Part shown: positions 1 to 6,186 of the stretch, in pieces | Layout: each line of letters begins with the position of its first letter | Position numbering within the stretch: position 1 is the first letter of the stretch | NCBI GenBank assembly: GCA_021798675.1 | Contig: JAJZGE010000010.1 | Coordinates: forward strand, 1 to 12,122 | Reading direction: 5' to 3' | DNA from: Pseudomonadota bacterium | Lineage (GTDB): Bacteria; Pseudomonadota; Gammaproteobacteria; Xanthomonadales; Rhodanobacteraceae | DNA: 12,122 nt | Notes under the pieces: generated by a model | Told to the model about the DNA's origin: nothing | Databases searched by the model: none | What the model saw: only the letters and a program-made list of their open reading frames with translations | Translations under genes and position numbers: made by a program

Positions 1-1016
1 GCGTCGCGCTGATACAGCGCCTGCCGGACCTTCGCATGGGTGAGGCCGCCACTGAACAACGGGATGCTCAGCGTGAGACCCACCGTGGTGGTGGCCGGCC
101 CGTAGGCCGCCGTGCCCGGCATCGCGTTCGACCACTGGCCGAATTTGTTGTAGCCCGCGCCCGCGACCAGCGTGGGCAGGTGACCGGCGCGCGCAGCCGA
201 CACCCGATGCTCATCGGCGCTCACCGCATAGCGCGCGGCAAGCACGGTGGGGTTGGTCTCGCTCGCCGCGTCCATCCACGCCTTCTCGTCGTCGGGCTTC
301 GGCGGCTGCATCGGCAGGTCGTCGCGCAGCTTCTTCAGCGTGCCCACCGGCTTGCCGGTGATCTGCTGCAATGCGCGGCGGGCGTCCTTGAGGTTGTCCT
401 CTGCGCTGATGCGCTGCGCCTTGATGTACAGGTAGAACGCCTTGGACTGGTTGACGTCCGCCGACATCGACAGGCCGTTCTTGAAGCGCGTGGAGGTCTG
501 GTCGTACTCCTGCTTGTAGGCGTCCTCGTAGTCGTGGTCGATGCCGACCATGTCCTGCGCCACCAGCACGTTGAAGTAGGCCTGCGCCACGCGCACGTAC
601 AGGTTCTGCAGCGCAGCCCGGTAGGTCTGGTCCTGGGCGTCGCGTGCCGCATGTGCGGCACGCAGGTTGGCGATCGCGGACAGGTCGATGATCGGCTGGC
701 TCAGCGTGCCGCTGAGGCTGCGGTCGCGGGTATGGCCGCCGCCGCCCGTGTTGACGATGTTGCCGTTGGCATCGGTGGTCTGCGCATTGCCGCTGCTGTG
801 GATCTGATCCAGCTCGAGCCCGGCGGACAATCGCGGCAGCAGCGCCGCGCGGGCCGCCGGCACGCCTTCGGCCACCAGCAGCCGTTGCGCGTCGGCGGTG
901 GCCAGCACGGGGTCGTTGGCGACAGCCTGCCGATAGGCATCCATCAGGTCCTCGGCGTGCCCCGCGATGGGGGCGACGGCGAGCAGCAGCAGTACGGGCA
1001 GCAACTTCAGGCGCAT
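1..1016 (-). CDS. TolC-family outer-membrane efflux channel (3' end beyond the window)
   Basis: This gene reads from 1016 toward the left edge and is cut there after about 338 codons. TolC-family proteins are usually 420-490 residues, so roughly the last quarter is missing. The start is the ATG at 1016. It gives a clear Sec signal peptide: MRLK, a run of Leu, then AGHA with likely cleavage after Ala21. There is no lipobox Cys, so it resembles TolC more than the lipoprotein OprM/NodT group. The mature part carries the first outer-membrane-efflux repeat: [14 protein letters not shown] near the N-terminus, the [16 protein letters not shown] segment, and a long helical region with [14 protein letters not shown]. 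The second repeat begins around [17 protein letters not shown] and ends in [10 protein letters not shown] before the edge. The ATPase gene ends 44 bases upstream, so it is probably cotranscribed. Its Shine-Dalgarno is weak. It would be the outer-membrane exit duct for the adaptor/ATPase pair. The family call is firm; the transported substrate is unknown. Confidence 0.93.
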   Translation of the reverse strand, partial: MRLKLLPVLLLLAVAPIAGHAEDLMDAYRQAVANDPVLATADAQRLLVAEGVPAARAALLPRLSAGLELDQIHSSGNAQTTDANGNIVNTGGGGHTRDRSLSGTLSQPIIDLSAIANLRAAHAARDAQDQTYRAALQNLYVRVAQAYFNVLVAQDMVGIDHDYEDAYKQEYDQTSTRFKNGLSMSADVNQSKAFYLYIKAQRISAEDNLKDARRALQQITGKPVGTLKKLRDDLPMQPPKPDDEKAWMDAASETNPTVLAARYAVSADEHRVSAARAGHLPTLVAGAGYNKFGQWSNAMPGTAAYGPATTTVGLTLSIPLFSGGLTHAKVRQALYQRD

Positions 1017-1060
1017 GGACGGAACTCGCGGTTGACGGACACGGGGGCGGCCATGCGCGC

Positions 1061-1786
1061 TCAGGCCTGGCCGGCGTTGCCGCGCGCAGCGGACACGCTG
1101 GCGTGGAAGCGCGGGTCTTCGGACAGGTCCACCACCTGGCCGTCGATGATGTGCACGTTGCGCTGGGCGCGCGCGGCCAGCTCGGGATCGTGGGTCACCA
1201 TCACGATGGTGGCGCCGTCGCGGTGGATCTCTTCCAGCAGCTCCATCACGCCGCGAGCCATCTGCGTGTCGAGGTTGCCGGTGGGTTCGTCGGCGAGTAG
1301 CAGGCGCGGCGAGCCGGCCAGCGCACGGGCGATCGCCACGCGCTGCTGCTGGCCGCCGGAGAGTTCGGCCGGGTAGTGCTTGAAGCGCGAGGCCAGGCCC
1401 ACGCGTTCCAGCGCGTCCATGATGCGCTGCTTGCGCTCGGGCGCCTTCATGCCGCGGTAGCGCAGCGGCACTTCCACGTTGTCGAACACGTTGAGGTCGG
1501 GGATCAGGTTGAACGCCTGGAAGATGAAGCCGATCTTCTCGTTGCGGATCTTCGAGCGCGCGTTGTCGTTGAGCTGGCTCACCTCGATGCCGTCGAGGTG
1601 GTACTCACCGCCGGTGAAAGTCTCCAGCAGGCCGGCGATGGTGAGGAAGGTGGTCTTGCCCGAGCCCGACGGTCCGGTGACGGCCACGAACTCGCCTTCT
1701 TTCACGTCGATGTTGAAATCGCGCAGCGCGTAGGTCTCCACCACTTCGGTGCGGTAGACCTTGGAGAGATGGGTCATCTTGAGCAT
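1061..1786 (-). CDS. LolD/MacB-type ABC transporter ATP-binding protein
   Basis: A 241-residue ATPase that would power a MacB- or LolCDE-like permease at the inner membrane. All nucleotide-binding motifs are present: Walker [10 protein letters not shown] at 38-46, Q-loop Gln90, signature LSGGQQQR at 142-149, Walker B LLLADE at 162-167 with catalytic Glu167, D-loop region GNLD at 170-173, and switch His199 in VTHD. The PTGNLD segment and the overall length are typical of the LolD/MacB/FtsE subfamily. The reading frame stays open upstream to 1909. I chose the ATG at 1786 because GAGGAA lies seven bases before it and the protein then begins directly at the first beta strand ([11 protein letters not shown]). 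The extra upstream residues are proline-rich and unlike the family. The adaptor gene ends 126 bases upstream and TolC starts 44 bases downstream, on the same strand. A partner permease would normally follow directly; here it does not. Confidence 0.95.
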   Translation of the reverse strand: MLKMTHLSKVYRTEVVETYALRDFNIDVKEGEFVAVTGPSGSGKTTFLTIAGLLETFTGGEYHLDGIEVSQLNDNARSKIRNEKIGFIFQAFNLIPDLNVFDNVEVPLRYRGMKAPERKQRIMDALERVGLASRFKHYPAELSGGQQQRVAIARALAGSPRLLLADEPTGNLDTQMARGVMELLEEIHRDGATIVMVTHDPELAARAQRNVHIIDGQVVDLSEDPRFHASVSAARGNAGQA

Positions 1787-1860
1787 GTTCACGTTCCTCG
1801 GTGGTGGTGGATCTGCTGGTTTTTGCGAACCCTCATGGAACAAGGGCCTTTCTGAAGAGG

Positions 1861-1907
1861 GCGGCCATGGATGGCCGCTTTTGACTCTCGCGTTCATGGA
1901 CGAACGC
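1861..1907. other. Two intergenic hairpins between adaptor and ATPase genes
   Basis: The 126-base gap between the adaptor stop (1913-1915) and the ATPase start holds two inverted repeats. One is GCGTTC (1890-1895) and GAACGC (1902-1907) around a six-base loop. The other is GCGGCCA (1861-1867) and TGGCCGC (1872-1878) around a four-base loop, flanked on the plus strand by TTTT at 1879-1882. Neither is followed by a T-run in the direction of the operon, so a strong intrinsic terminator for the adaptor is unlikely. They could protect the 3' end of the adaptor mRNA or set its ratio to the ATPase. The pairing is seen in the sequence; the role is inferred. Confidence 0.4.
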
Positions 1908-1912
1908 ACTGG

Positions 1913-3184
1913 TTACCGACTGATCGCCACGCGCTGCGCGCCCTTGAAGCTGTCGGTACCGGAGATCACGATGCGGTCGCCTTCCTTCAGGCCCTGCAGG
2001 ATCTCCACCTTGTCGATGCTGCTCACGCCCACACGGATCGGCGTCTTGGTGGCAATACCGTCCTTGACCACGTAGGCGTAGCTGCCGCCGGATTCGTCGA
2101 CGAAGGAACCGCGCTGCACGGTGAGCACGTTGTCGCGCTTCTCGAGCAGGATGCGCACGGACAGGCGCTGGTTCTGGCGCAGCTCCTTCGGCGTGCTGCC
2201 TTCGAAGCGCACGCGGGCAGCCACTTCGCCATTCACCACTTCGGGCGAGATCGCGCTGACCAAGCCCTTCCAGGTGCTGCCGTTGCCGCTGATTTCGCCG
2301 GTCATGCCGATGGCCAGATCGCGGGCGAAGCTCTCGGGCACCTTCACCTCCACTTCCAGCGCGGTAAGGTCGATCACACTCAGCAGCTGCGCGTCCTTCG
2401 CCACGGTGGCCACCGGCGCGATGAACAGCTGGCCGACCTGGCCGTCCACCGGCGACCTCACGTTGAGGTCGTCCACCTGGCGCTGCAGGTCCTGCACCAC
2501 CAGCATCTGGTTGTCATACGCCAGCTTCTTCGCCTGGATGTTGAAGTTGAGACTGTCGTTGTTCATGCCGAGGTCCGCCTTGGCATGCGCCAGCGTGATG
2601 CGCGCCTTCTCCAGCGCATCCTTGGCCTGGTCCACTTCCACCCCGGTGGCCGCGCCGGCGGCGAACGCCTTCTGCTCACGATCGAGGTTGGTTTCCGCGC
2701 TCTTGGCGTCGATCTGCGCATCATCGAAGGCCTTCTGCAGCGCGCCGCGCTTGGTGCGCGCGTCCACCTGCGCCTGCAGGTAGTCCACCTTCATCGCGTC
2801 GGCCTTGGATTCCTCCTGCGCCAGCTTGTTGCGCAGCTCGGGGCTGTCGATCACAGCCAGCACCTGGCCCTTCTTCACCACGTCGCCGGCGCGCACCTTC
2901 AGCACCGCCGCACCGCGGTAGGTCGCGTAGAGCGTGGGGCTGTTCGCCGCCACCACCTTGCCCTCGGCGGCGATGTCGCGCACGAACGGCCCGCGCTCGA
3001 CGGTGGCGAAGGCCAGCCGCGACGCGCTCACCGAGGCGTCGGCGGAAAACAGGCGCAGGATGCCCGGCATGGCGAATGCCAGCACCGCCAGCAAGGCCAC
3101 TGCGCCGCCGATGAGCAGCAGCCGGCGCTTGCGGTTCGGCTTGACCTCGACCATGCGGTCTTGTGCGGAAGTGTCGCGGATCAT
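1913..3184 (-). CDS. Periplasmic adaptor (membrane fusion protein) of an ABC efflux system
   Basis: A 423-residue HlyD/MacA-type adaptor that would bridge an inner-membrane ABC permease and TolC. Residues 1-21 are polar and basic, followed by one membrane anchor at about 22-46 (LLLIGGAVALLAVLAFAMPG). There is no lipobox, so it is membrane-anchored rather than a lipoprotein. The first half of the lipoyl/barrel-sandwich domain is near residues 75-116 (VLKVRAGDVVKKGQVLAVID). A long alpha-helical hairpin, rich in Ala, Lys, Asp and Gln, spans about 117-240. The second lipoyl half follows (VRSPVDGQVGQLF), then the beta-barrel and membrane-proximal domains to the C-terminus (GLKEGDRIVISG). The start at 3184 has AAGGGA eight bases upstream; Met11 is an in-frame alternative. 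It is the first gene of the efflux operon and lies 34 bases downstream of the transcription start predicted from a sigma-54 promoter. The cargo is unknown; MacA-like macrolide or peptide export is only one possibility. Confidence 0.94.
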   Translation of the reverse strand: MIRDTSAQDRMVEVKPNRKRRLLLIGGAVALLAVLAFAMPGILRLFSADASVSASRLAFATVERGPFVRDIAAEGKVVAANSPTLYATYRGAAVLKVRAGDVVKKGQVLAVIDSPELRNKLAQEESKADAMKVDYLQAQVDARTKRGALQKAFDDAQIDAKSAETNLDREQKAFAAGAATGVEVDQAKDALEKARITLAHAKADLGMNNDSLNFNIQAKKLAYDNQMLVVQDLQRQVDDLNVRSPVDGQVGQLFIAPVATVAKDAQLLSVIDLTALEVEVKVPESFARDLAIGMTGEISGNGSTWKGLVSAISPEVVNGEVAARVRFEGSTPKELRQNQRLSVRILLEKRDNVLTVQRGSFVDESGGSYAYVVKDGIATKTPIRVGVSSIDKVEILQGLKEGDRIVISGTDSFKGAQRVAISR

Positions 3185-3228
3185 CGTCGGTTCCCTTGCC
3201 GCGGACAGTGCGGCCCCGATCCGTACTC

Positions 3229-3245
3229 AGCAATCGGCGTGCCAA
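3229..3245 (-). promoter_or_regulatory. Sigma-54 (RpoN) promoter of the efflux operon
   Basis: On the minus strand this reads TTGGCACG, CCGA, TTGCT. It matches every position of the sigma-54 consensus TGGCACG-N4-TTGCW, with the invariant GG (3243-3242) and GC (3231-3230) exactly ten bases apart. Placing GC at -13/-12 puts transcription start near 3218 and leaves a leader of about 34 bases before the adaptor ATG, which has its own AAGGGA site. A pyrimidine/T-rich stretch (3264-3251 on this strand) lies just upstream of the -24 element. A sigma-54 promoter requires an AAA+ enhancer-binding activator; none is encoded in the window. Confidence 0.82.
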
Positions 3246-3309
3246 GCCGGAACAAAAGAAAAACGGTCCGAATTTCCGCAAGTTGGGATCGGCAAGCCAC
3301 GAGCGACCT

Positions 3310-3340
3310 GTGTCCGCGGACACTGCGCGGACAACGGACA
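3310..3340. promoter_or_regulatory. Palindromic enhancer-binding site plus CGGACA half-sites upstream of the sigma-54 promoter
   Basis: GTGTCCGCGGACAC at 3310-3323 is a perfect 14-bp palindrome. Its centre is about 98 bases upstream of the transcription start predicted from the sigma-54 element, a usual distance for an NtrC-type activator site. The half-site CGGACA at 3317 is repeated at 3328 (11 bp, about one helical turn away) and at 3335. A further copy lies in the leader at 3202-3207. The arrangement suggests cooperative binding of a dimeric regulator. The regulator's identity is unknown, and repression by a different protein class is not excluded. Confidence 0.6.
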
Positions 3341-3367
3341 GGGGGCATGGCGGGCGCACATGCGAAG

Positions 3368-3389
3368 AGCCCCGGCGGGGGCCGGGGCT
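3368..3389. terminator. GC-rich hairpin, possible terminator
   Basis: AGCCCCGGC (3368-3376) and GCCGGGGCT (3381-3389) form a 9-bp stem around a GGGG loop, flanked by AAG on one side and TT on the other. It lies about 210 bases downstream of the TonB-receptor stop and upstream of the efflux-operon operator, so it could end receptor transcription before the sigma-54 unit. There is no real T-run on either strand, so termination would be inefficient or need help. A structural repeat is the alternative. Confidence 0.4.
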
Positions 3390-3420
3390 TGTGGGCTTAC
3401 TGCTAGTCCGGCAACAGCCT

Positions 3421-3557
3421 GTATCGATACCGGGAAAGTGCTTTCCTGCACTTTCCCGGTTCGCTGCGTCCGGACTTCGCCCGGACTCCGCTCCGCGGGC
3501 CAAGCGCTTACGCTTGACCGTCGTGCGATCCGTCCATGGATCGTCATAACCATGGAT
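3421..3557. repeat. Cluster of intergenic inverted repeats downstream of the TonB receptor
   Basis: Several palindromic units lie within about 140 non-coding bases. They are: GTATCGATAC at 3421-3430 (a 10-bp palindrome); ACCGGGAAAGTGC (3429-3441) with GCACTTTCCCGGT (3448-3460), a perfect 13-bp stem with a six-base loop; CAAGCG (3501-3506) with CGCTTG (3511-3516); and CGATCC (3526-3531) with GGATCG (3538-3543). CCATGGAT also occurs twice, at 3534 and 3550. None is followed by a T-run. The density and compact packing resemble dispersed extragenic palindromic elements that sit after genes. The long stem alone could terminate the receptor mRNA or protect its 3' end. Only one copy of the cluster is seen here. 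Confidence 0.5.
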
Positions 3558-3595
3558 TGCGCCATCCGTGGCTCGCGCTGCCCGGCGGACGCCGG

Positions 3596-6142
3596 TCAGA
3601 AGTCCTGCTTGAAGCGGATGCCGATGGTGCGCGGCTGGCTGACGCCGGTATAGACCTGTCCATTCGGATACTGCGGCACCACGCCGTGCGCACCGCAGAT
3701 CGTCACCCCGCATTCGGTGAACTTGTACAGCACGGCGCGCTCGTCGAATGCGTTGTCGACGTAGACATCCAGCGACCAGTTGTCTTTCTGGAATCCCGCG
3801 GACAGGTCGACCGTGTTGTACGCGGGCATGTCGCCGAGCAGGCTGCGCTCCTGCAGCCGCAGGTCGCTGGTGCGCTTGCCCACGTGCACCAGTGCCGCTT
3901 GCACGTAGCCCTCGTTTTCGCCCATGTCGAAGCTGTAGCGGGCGATCAGGTTCCCCTTGAAGCGTGGCGTGATCGGCAGCTGGGTGCCCTTGGGCGCCTG
4001 CGGCCCGCTCACCACCGAGCCGTTGGAAGGATTGATCGAGCCGGCGGGGCAGTAGGTGACCGGGTTGCCGTCGGCGCCGGTGAAGCCGCAGTAATTGGCG
4101 GTCAGCTTGGCGTCGTAGAAGGCGACCCCCGCGCTGAGGTTGAGGTTGTAGGTAGCCTGCCAGACCAGCTGCGACTCCAGGCCGTTGATGCGCGCCGAAT
4201 TGGCGTTCTTGATGATGGTCAGTCCGTTGGGGCCGAGGATGTTGAACTGGAAGTTGTTCCAGTCCTCGCGGAACACCGCGCCATTGAACGACAGCCGGTT
4301 GCCGAACCACGAGGTCTTCCAGCCGAATTCCAGGTTGGTGAGGTAGTCGGCCTGGTAGGGCGGCAGCGCACCGGCGCGGTTGACGCCGCCCGGGCGGTAG
4401 CCTTCGGAACGGGTCGCGTAGACCATCGCGTTGGGCGAGATGTTCCAAGTGAGGTTGACCTTGCCCAGCGAGCCGCTCTGCCGCACCTGCTTGTTGAAAT
4501 CCAGGCACGGCGCGCCGAGGAAGGGCTGGTTCGAGATGCAGCCGGCCTCGCCATAGCTGGAGTTCGGCGAGAAGCCCTTGCTGAAGCCGTAGAAGCCGTA
4601 GAGCTGGTTCTCGCTGCGGAAGTAGCGCCCGCCGACGGTAGCGGTGAGCGTGTCGGGAATGATGTCGTAGGACAGCTCGCCGAACACGGCCTTGTCGTAG
4701 TCGTAACGCACCTGCCGGGTCAGCCAGATCGTGTTGGGCCAGCCGGCCACCGACAACGAGGTGGCCAGGTTGGCGATCTGGTAGTCCTGCATGATGTCGT
4801 GCTTCTGCTTCTGCCAGAACACGCCGGCGACCAGGCGCAGGCGGTCGTCGCTGGGCGAGACGATGCGCAGTTCGTGGCTGTCGTTCCGGTAGTGGTCGCG
4901 GTCGTTGATGTACTCGGATGGGTTGATCAGGGCGCCGCTGTTGTCGTGGATGTAGGCGCCATACGAGAGCAGGGTGTCGTACCAGAACGAGTAGTCGTTG
5001 TAGTCGGTCGCCTCCTCCTGGTCGCGCTTCAGGTGCGCGTAGGCGTAAGTGAGATCGAAGTTGCCGATCTTGCCCTGCACGGTCAGCGCGCCCTGCCACC
5101 AGCGGTCGTCGACACGCTCGGGGTAGAAGTGGGTGACCGCCAGGTCGCCGACGGCGGGATCGCTGGCGAACGTGCCGTTCGAGATCGTCTGCTGGCCCAT
5201 CAGGGTCGGACTGATCGACCAGTCGTCGTTGAGATCCACCTTCAGCGCGGCGCGGGCACCCTGGGTGTTGACGTCGTTGTAGTGCTTGCGGGCATGCCCG
5301 TGGCACTCCAGCATCGGGCCTGGCGTGCAGTTGTCGGCGTTGCTGATGGTGATGCCGGACACCGGGAAGGTGCGCGTGCCGGCCTTGTTGTCGATGTAGC
5401 CGGCGTCGTGTTCGCGCCAGCCCACGACGCGCACCGCTGCGACCGGGCTGAGCGGAATGTTGAGCATGCCGTCGCCGGTATAGCCCACGCCGCCGTGCGC
5501 CACGTCGTCGACGCCGAGCTGGTAGCTCGCCGCGAAACGGCGGGGATCCGGCTTGTTGGTGATGATGCGCAGCGCACCCGCCTCGGCGCTGGCGCCGTAC
5601 AGCGTGCCTTGTGGCCCGGCCAGCACCTCGATGCGGGCGATGTCGTACATGTGGATGTCGAGCGGCCCCTGGATCGTGGTGATGGGCTGGTCGTCGAGGT
5701 ACACGCCCACGCTCGGCTGCGAGCCGGAGTGGTTGGTGTTGCCGCCGCTGGCCACGCCGCGCATGTAGATGGTGGCGAAGCCCGGGCCGGTGGCGATGCC
5801 ACCGCCGCCCTGCTGGAAGGTGACGCTGGGCAGGTATTTCACGTAGTCGTTGAAGTTCTGCACGTGCAGCGCTTCGAGCTGGTCGTTCTCCAGCACGTTG
5901 ATGCTGATCGGCACCTTCTGCAGGTTCTCGGTGCGCTTCTGCGCCGTCACGTTCACCACGCCCAGCGTGGTGGTCTTCGGCTTGGTCTTCGCTGCCGGTG
6001 GTGCGGCGGCGGTTGCCGCCTGTCCCGCGCCCTGCGCCAGTGCCGGCGCGGCGATGGCCAGGCAGATCGCCGCCGCCAGCGGCAGCCTGGCCATTCCGCT
6101 CCCGTACGCCCCACCCGTACGCTTGAAGTTCTTCGTGTGCAT
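3596..6142 (-). CDS. TonB-dependent outer-membrane receptor
   Basis: An 848-residue receptor that would import a scarce ligand across the outer membrane using TonB/ExbBD energy. A signal peptide ends near residue 36 (LAAAICLAIAAPALA, then Q). A low-complexity Ala/Pro/Lys linker follows, then a TonB-box-like stretch (TTTLGVVNVTAQKR). The plug domain has QKVPISINVL, the GPQGTLYG motif and ALRIITNKP. The rest is a beta barrel with alternating aromatic strands, ending in IGIRFKQDF with the terminal Phe expected for BAM recognition. There is no N-terminal signalling extension, so it is not a FecA-type transducer. The start at 6142 has GGGGAGGGG just upstream. Met17 (6094), preceded by GGGAG, is a plausible alternative that shortens the signal peptide. 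The reading frame remains open far upstream, antisense-like, through the sulfotransferase gene, so the longer open frame should be ignored. The TPR-sulfotransferase lies 44 bases upstream on the same strand. The ligand is not predictable from sequence. Confidence 0.94.
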   Translation of the reverse strand: MHTKNFKRTGGAYGSGMARLPLAAAICLAIAAPALAQGAGQAATAAAPPAAKTKPKTTTLGVVNVTAQKRTENLQKVPISINVLENDQLEALHVQNFNDYVKYLPSVTFQQGGGGIATGPGFATIYMRGVASGGNTNHSGSQPSVGVYLDDQPITTIQGPLDIHMYDIARIEVLAGPQGTLYGASAEAGALRIITNKPDPRRFAASYQLGVDDVAHGGVGYTGDGMLNIPLSPVAAVRVVGWREHDAGYIDNKAGTRTFPVSGITISNADNCTPGPMLECHGHARKHYNDVNTQGARAALKVDLNDDWSISPTLMGQQTISNGTFASDPAVGDLAVTHFYPERVDDRWWQGALTVQGKIGNFDLTYAYAHLKRDQEEATDYNDYSFWYDTLLSYGAYIHDNSGALINPSEYINDRDHYRNDSHELRIVSPSDDRLRLVAGVFWQKQKHDIMQDYQIANLATSLSVAGWPNTIWLTRQVRYDYDKAVFGELSYDIIPDTLTATVGGRYFRSENQLYGFYGFSKGFSPNSSYGEAGCISNQPFLGAPCLDFNKQVRQSGSLGKVNLTWNISPNAMVYATRSEGYRPGGVNRAGALPPYQADYLTNLEFGWKTSWFGNRLSFNGAVFREDWNNFQFNILGPNGLTIIKNANSARINGLESQLVWQATYNLNLSAGVAFYDAKLTANYCGFTGADGNPVTYCPAGSINPSNGSVVSGPQAPKGTQLPITPRFKGNLIARYSFDMGENEGYVQAALVHVGKRTSDLRLQERSLLGDMPAYNTVDLSAGFQKDNWSLDVYVDNAFDERAVLYKFTECGVTICGAHGVVPQYPNGQVYTGVSQPRTIGIRFKQDF

Positions 6143-6186
6143 GACCCCTCCCCAGTAGTCCACGACCATCGATCGGTATCGAACCG

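Noticed and set aside
1871..3406. A 511-codon plus-strand open frame opposite the adaptor
   Set aside because: It is His/Leu/Arg-rich without any motif, opposite a well-supported adaptor gene, and runs into the non-coding operator region.
3163..3549. Small plus- and minus-strand open frames in the 3185-3595 gap as possible genes
   Set aside because: They pass through the sigma-54 promoter, operator and hairpins, have no credible ribosome site and no family resemblance, and are expected by chance at this GC content.
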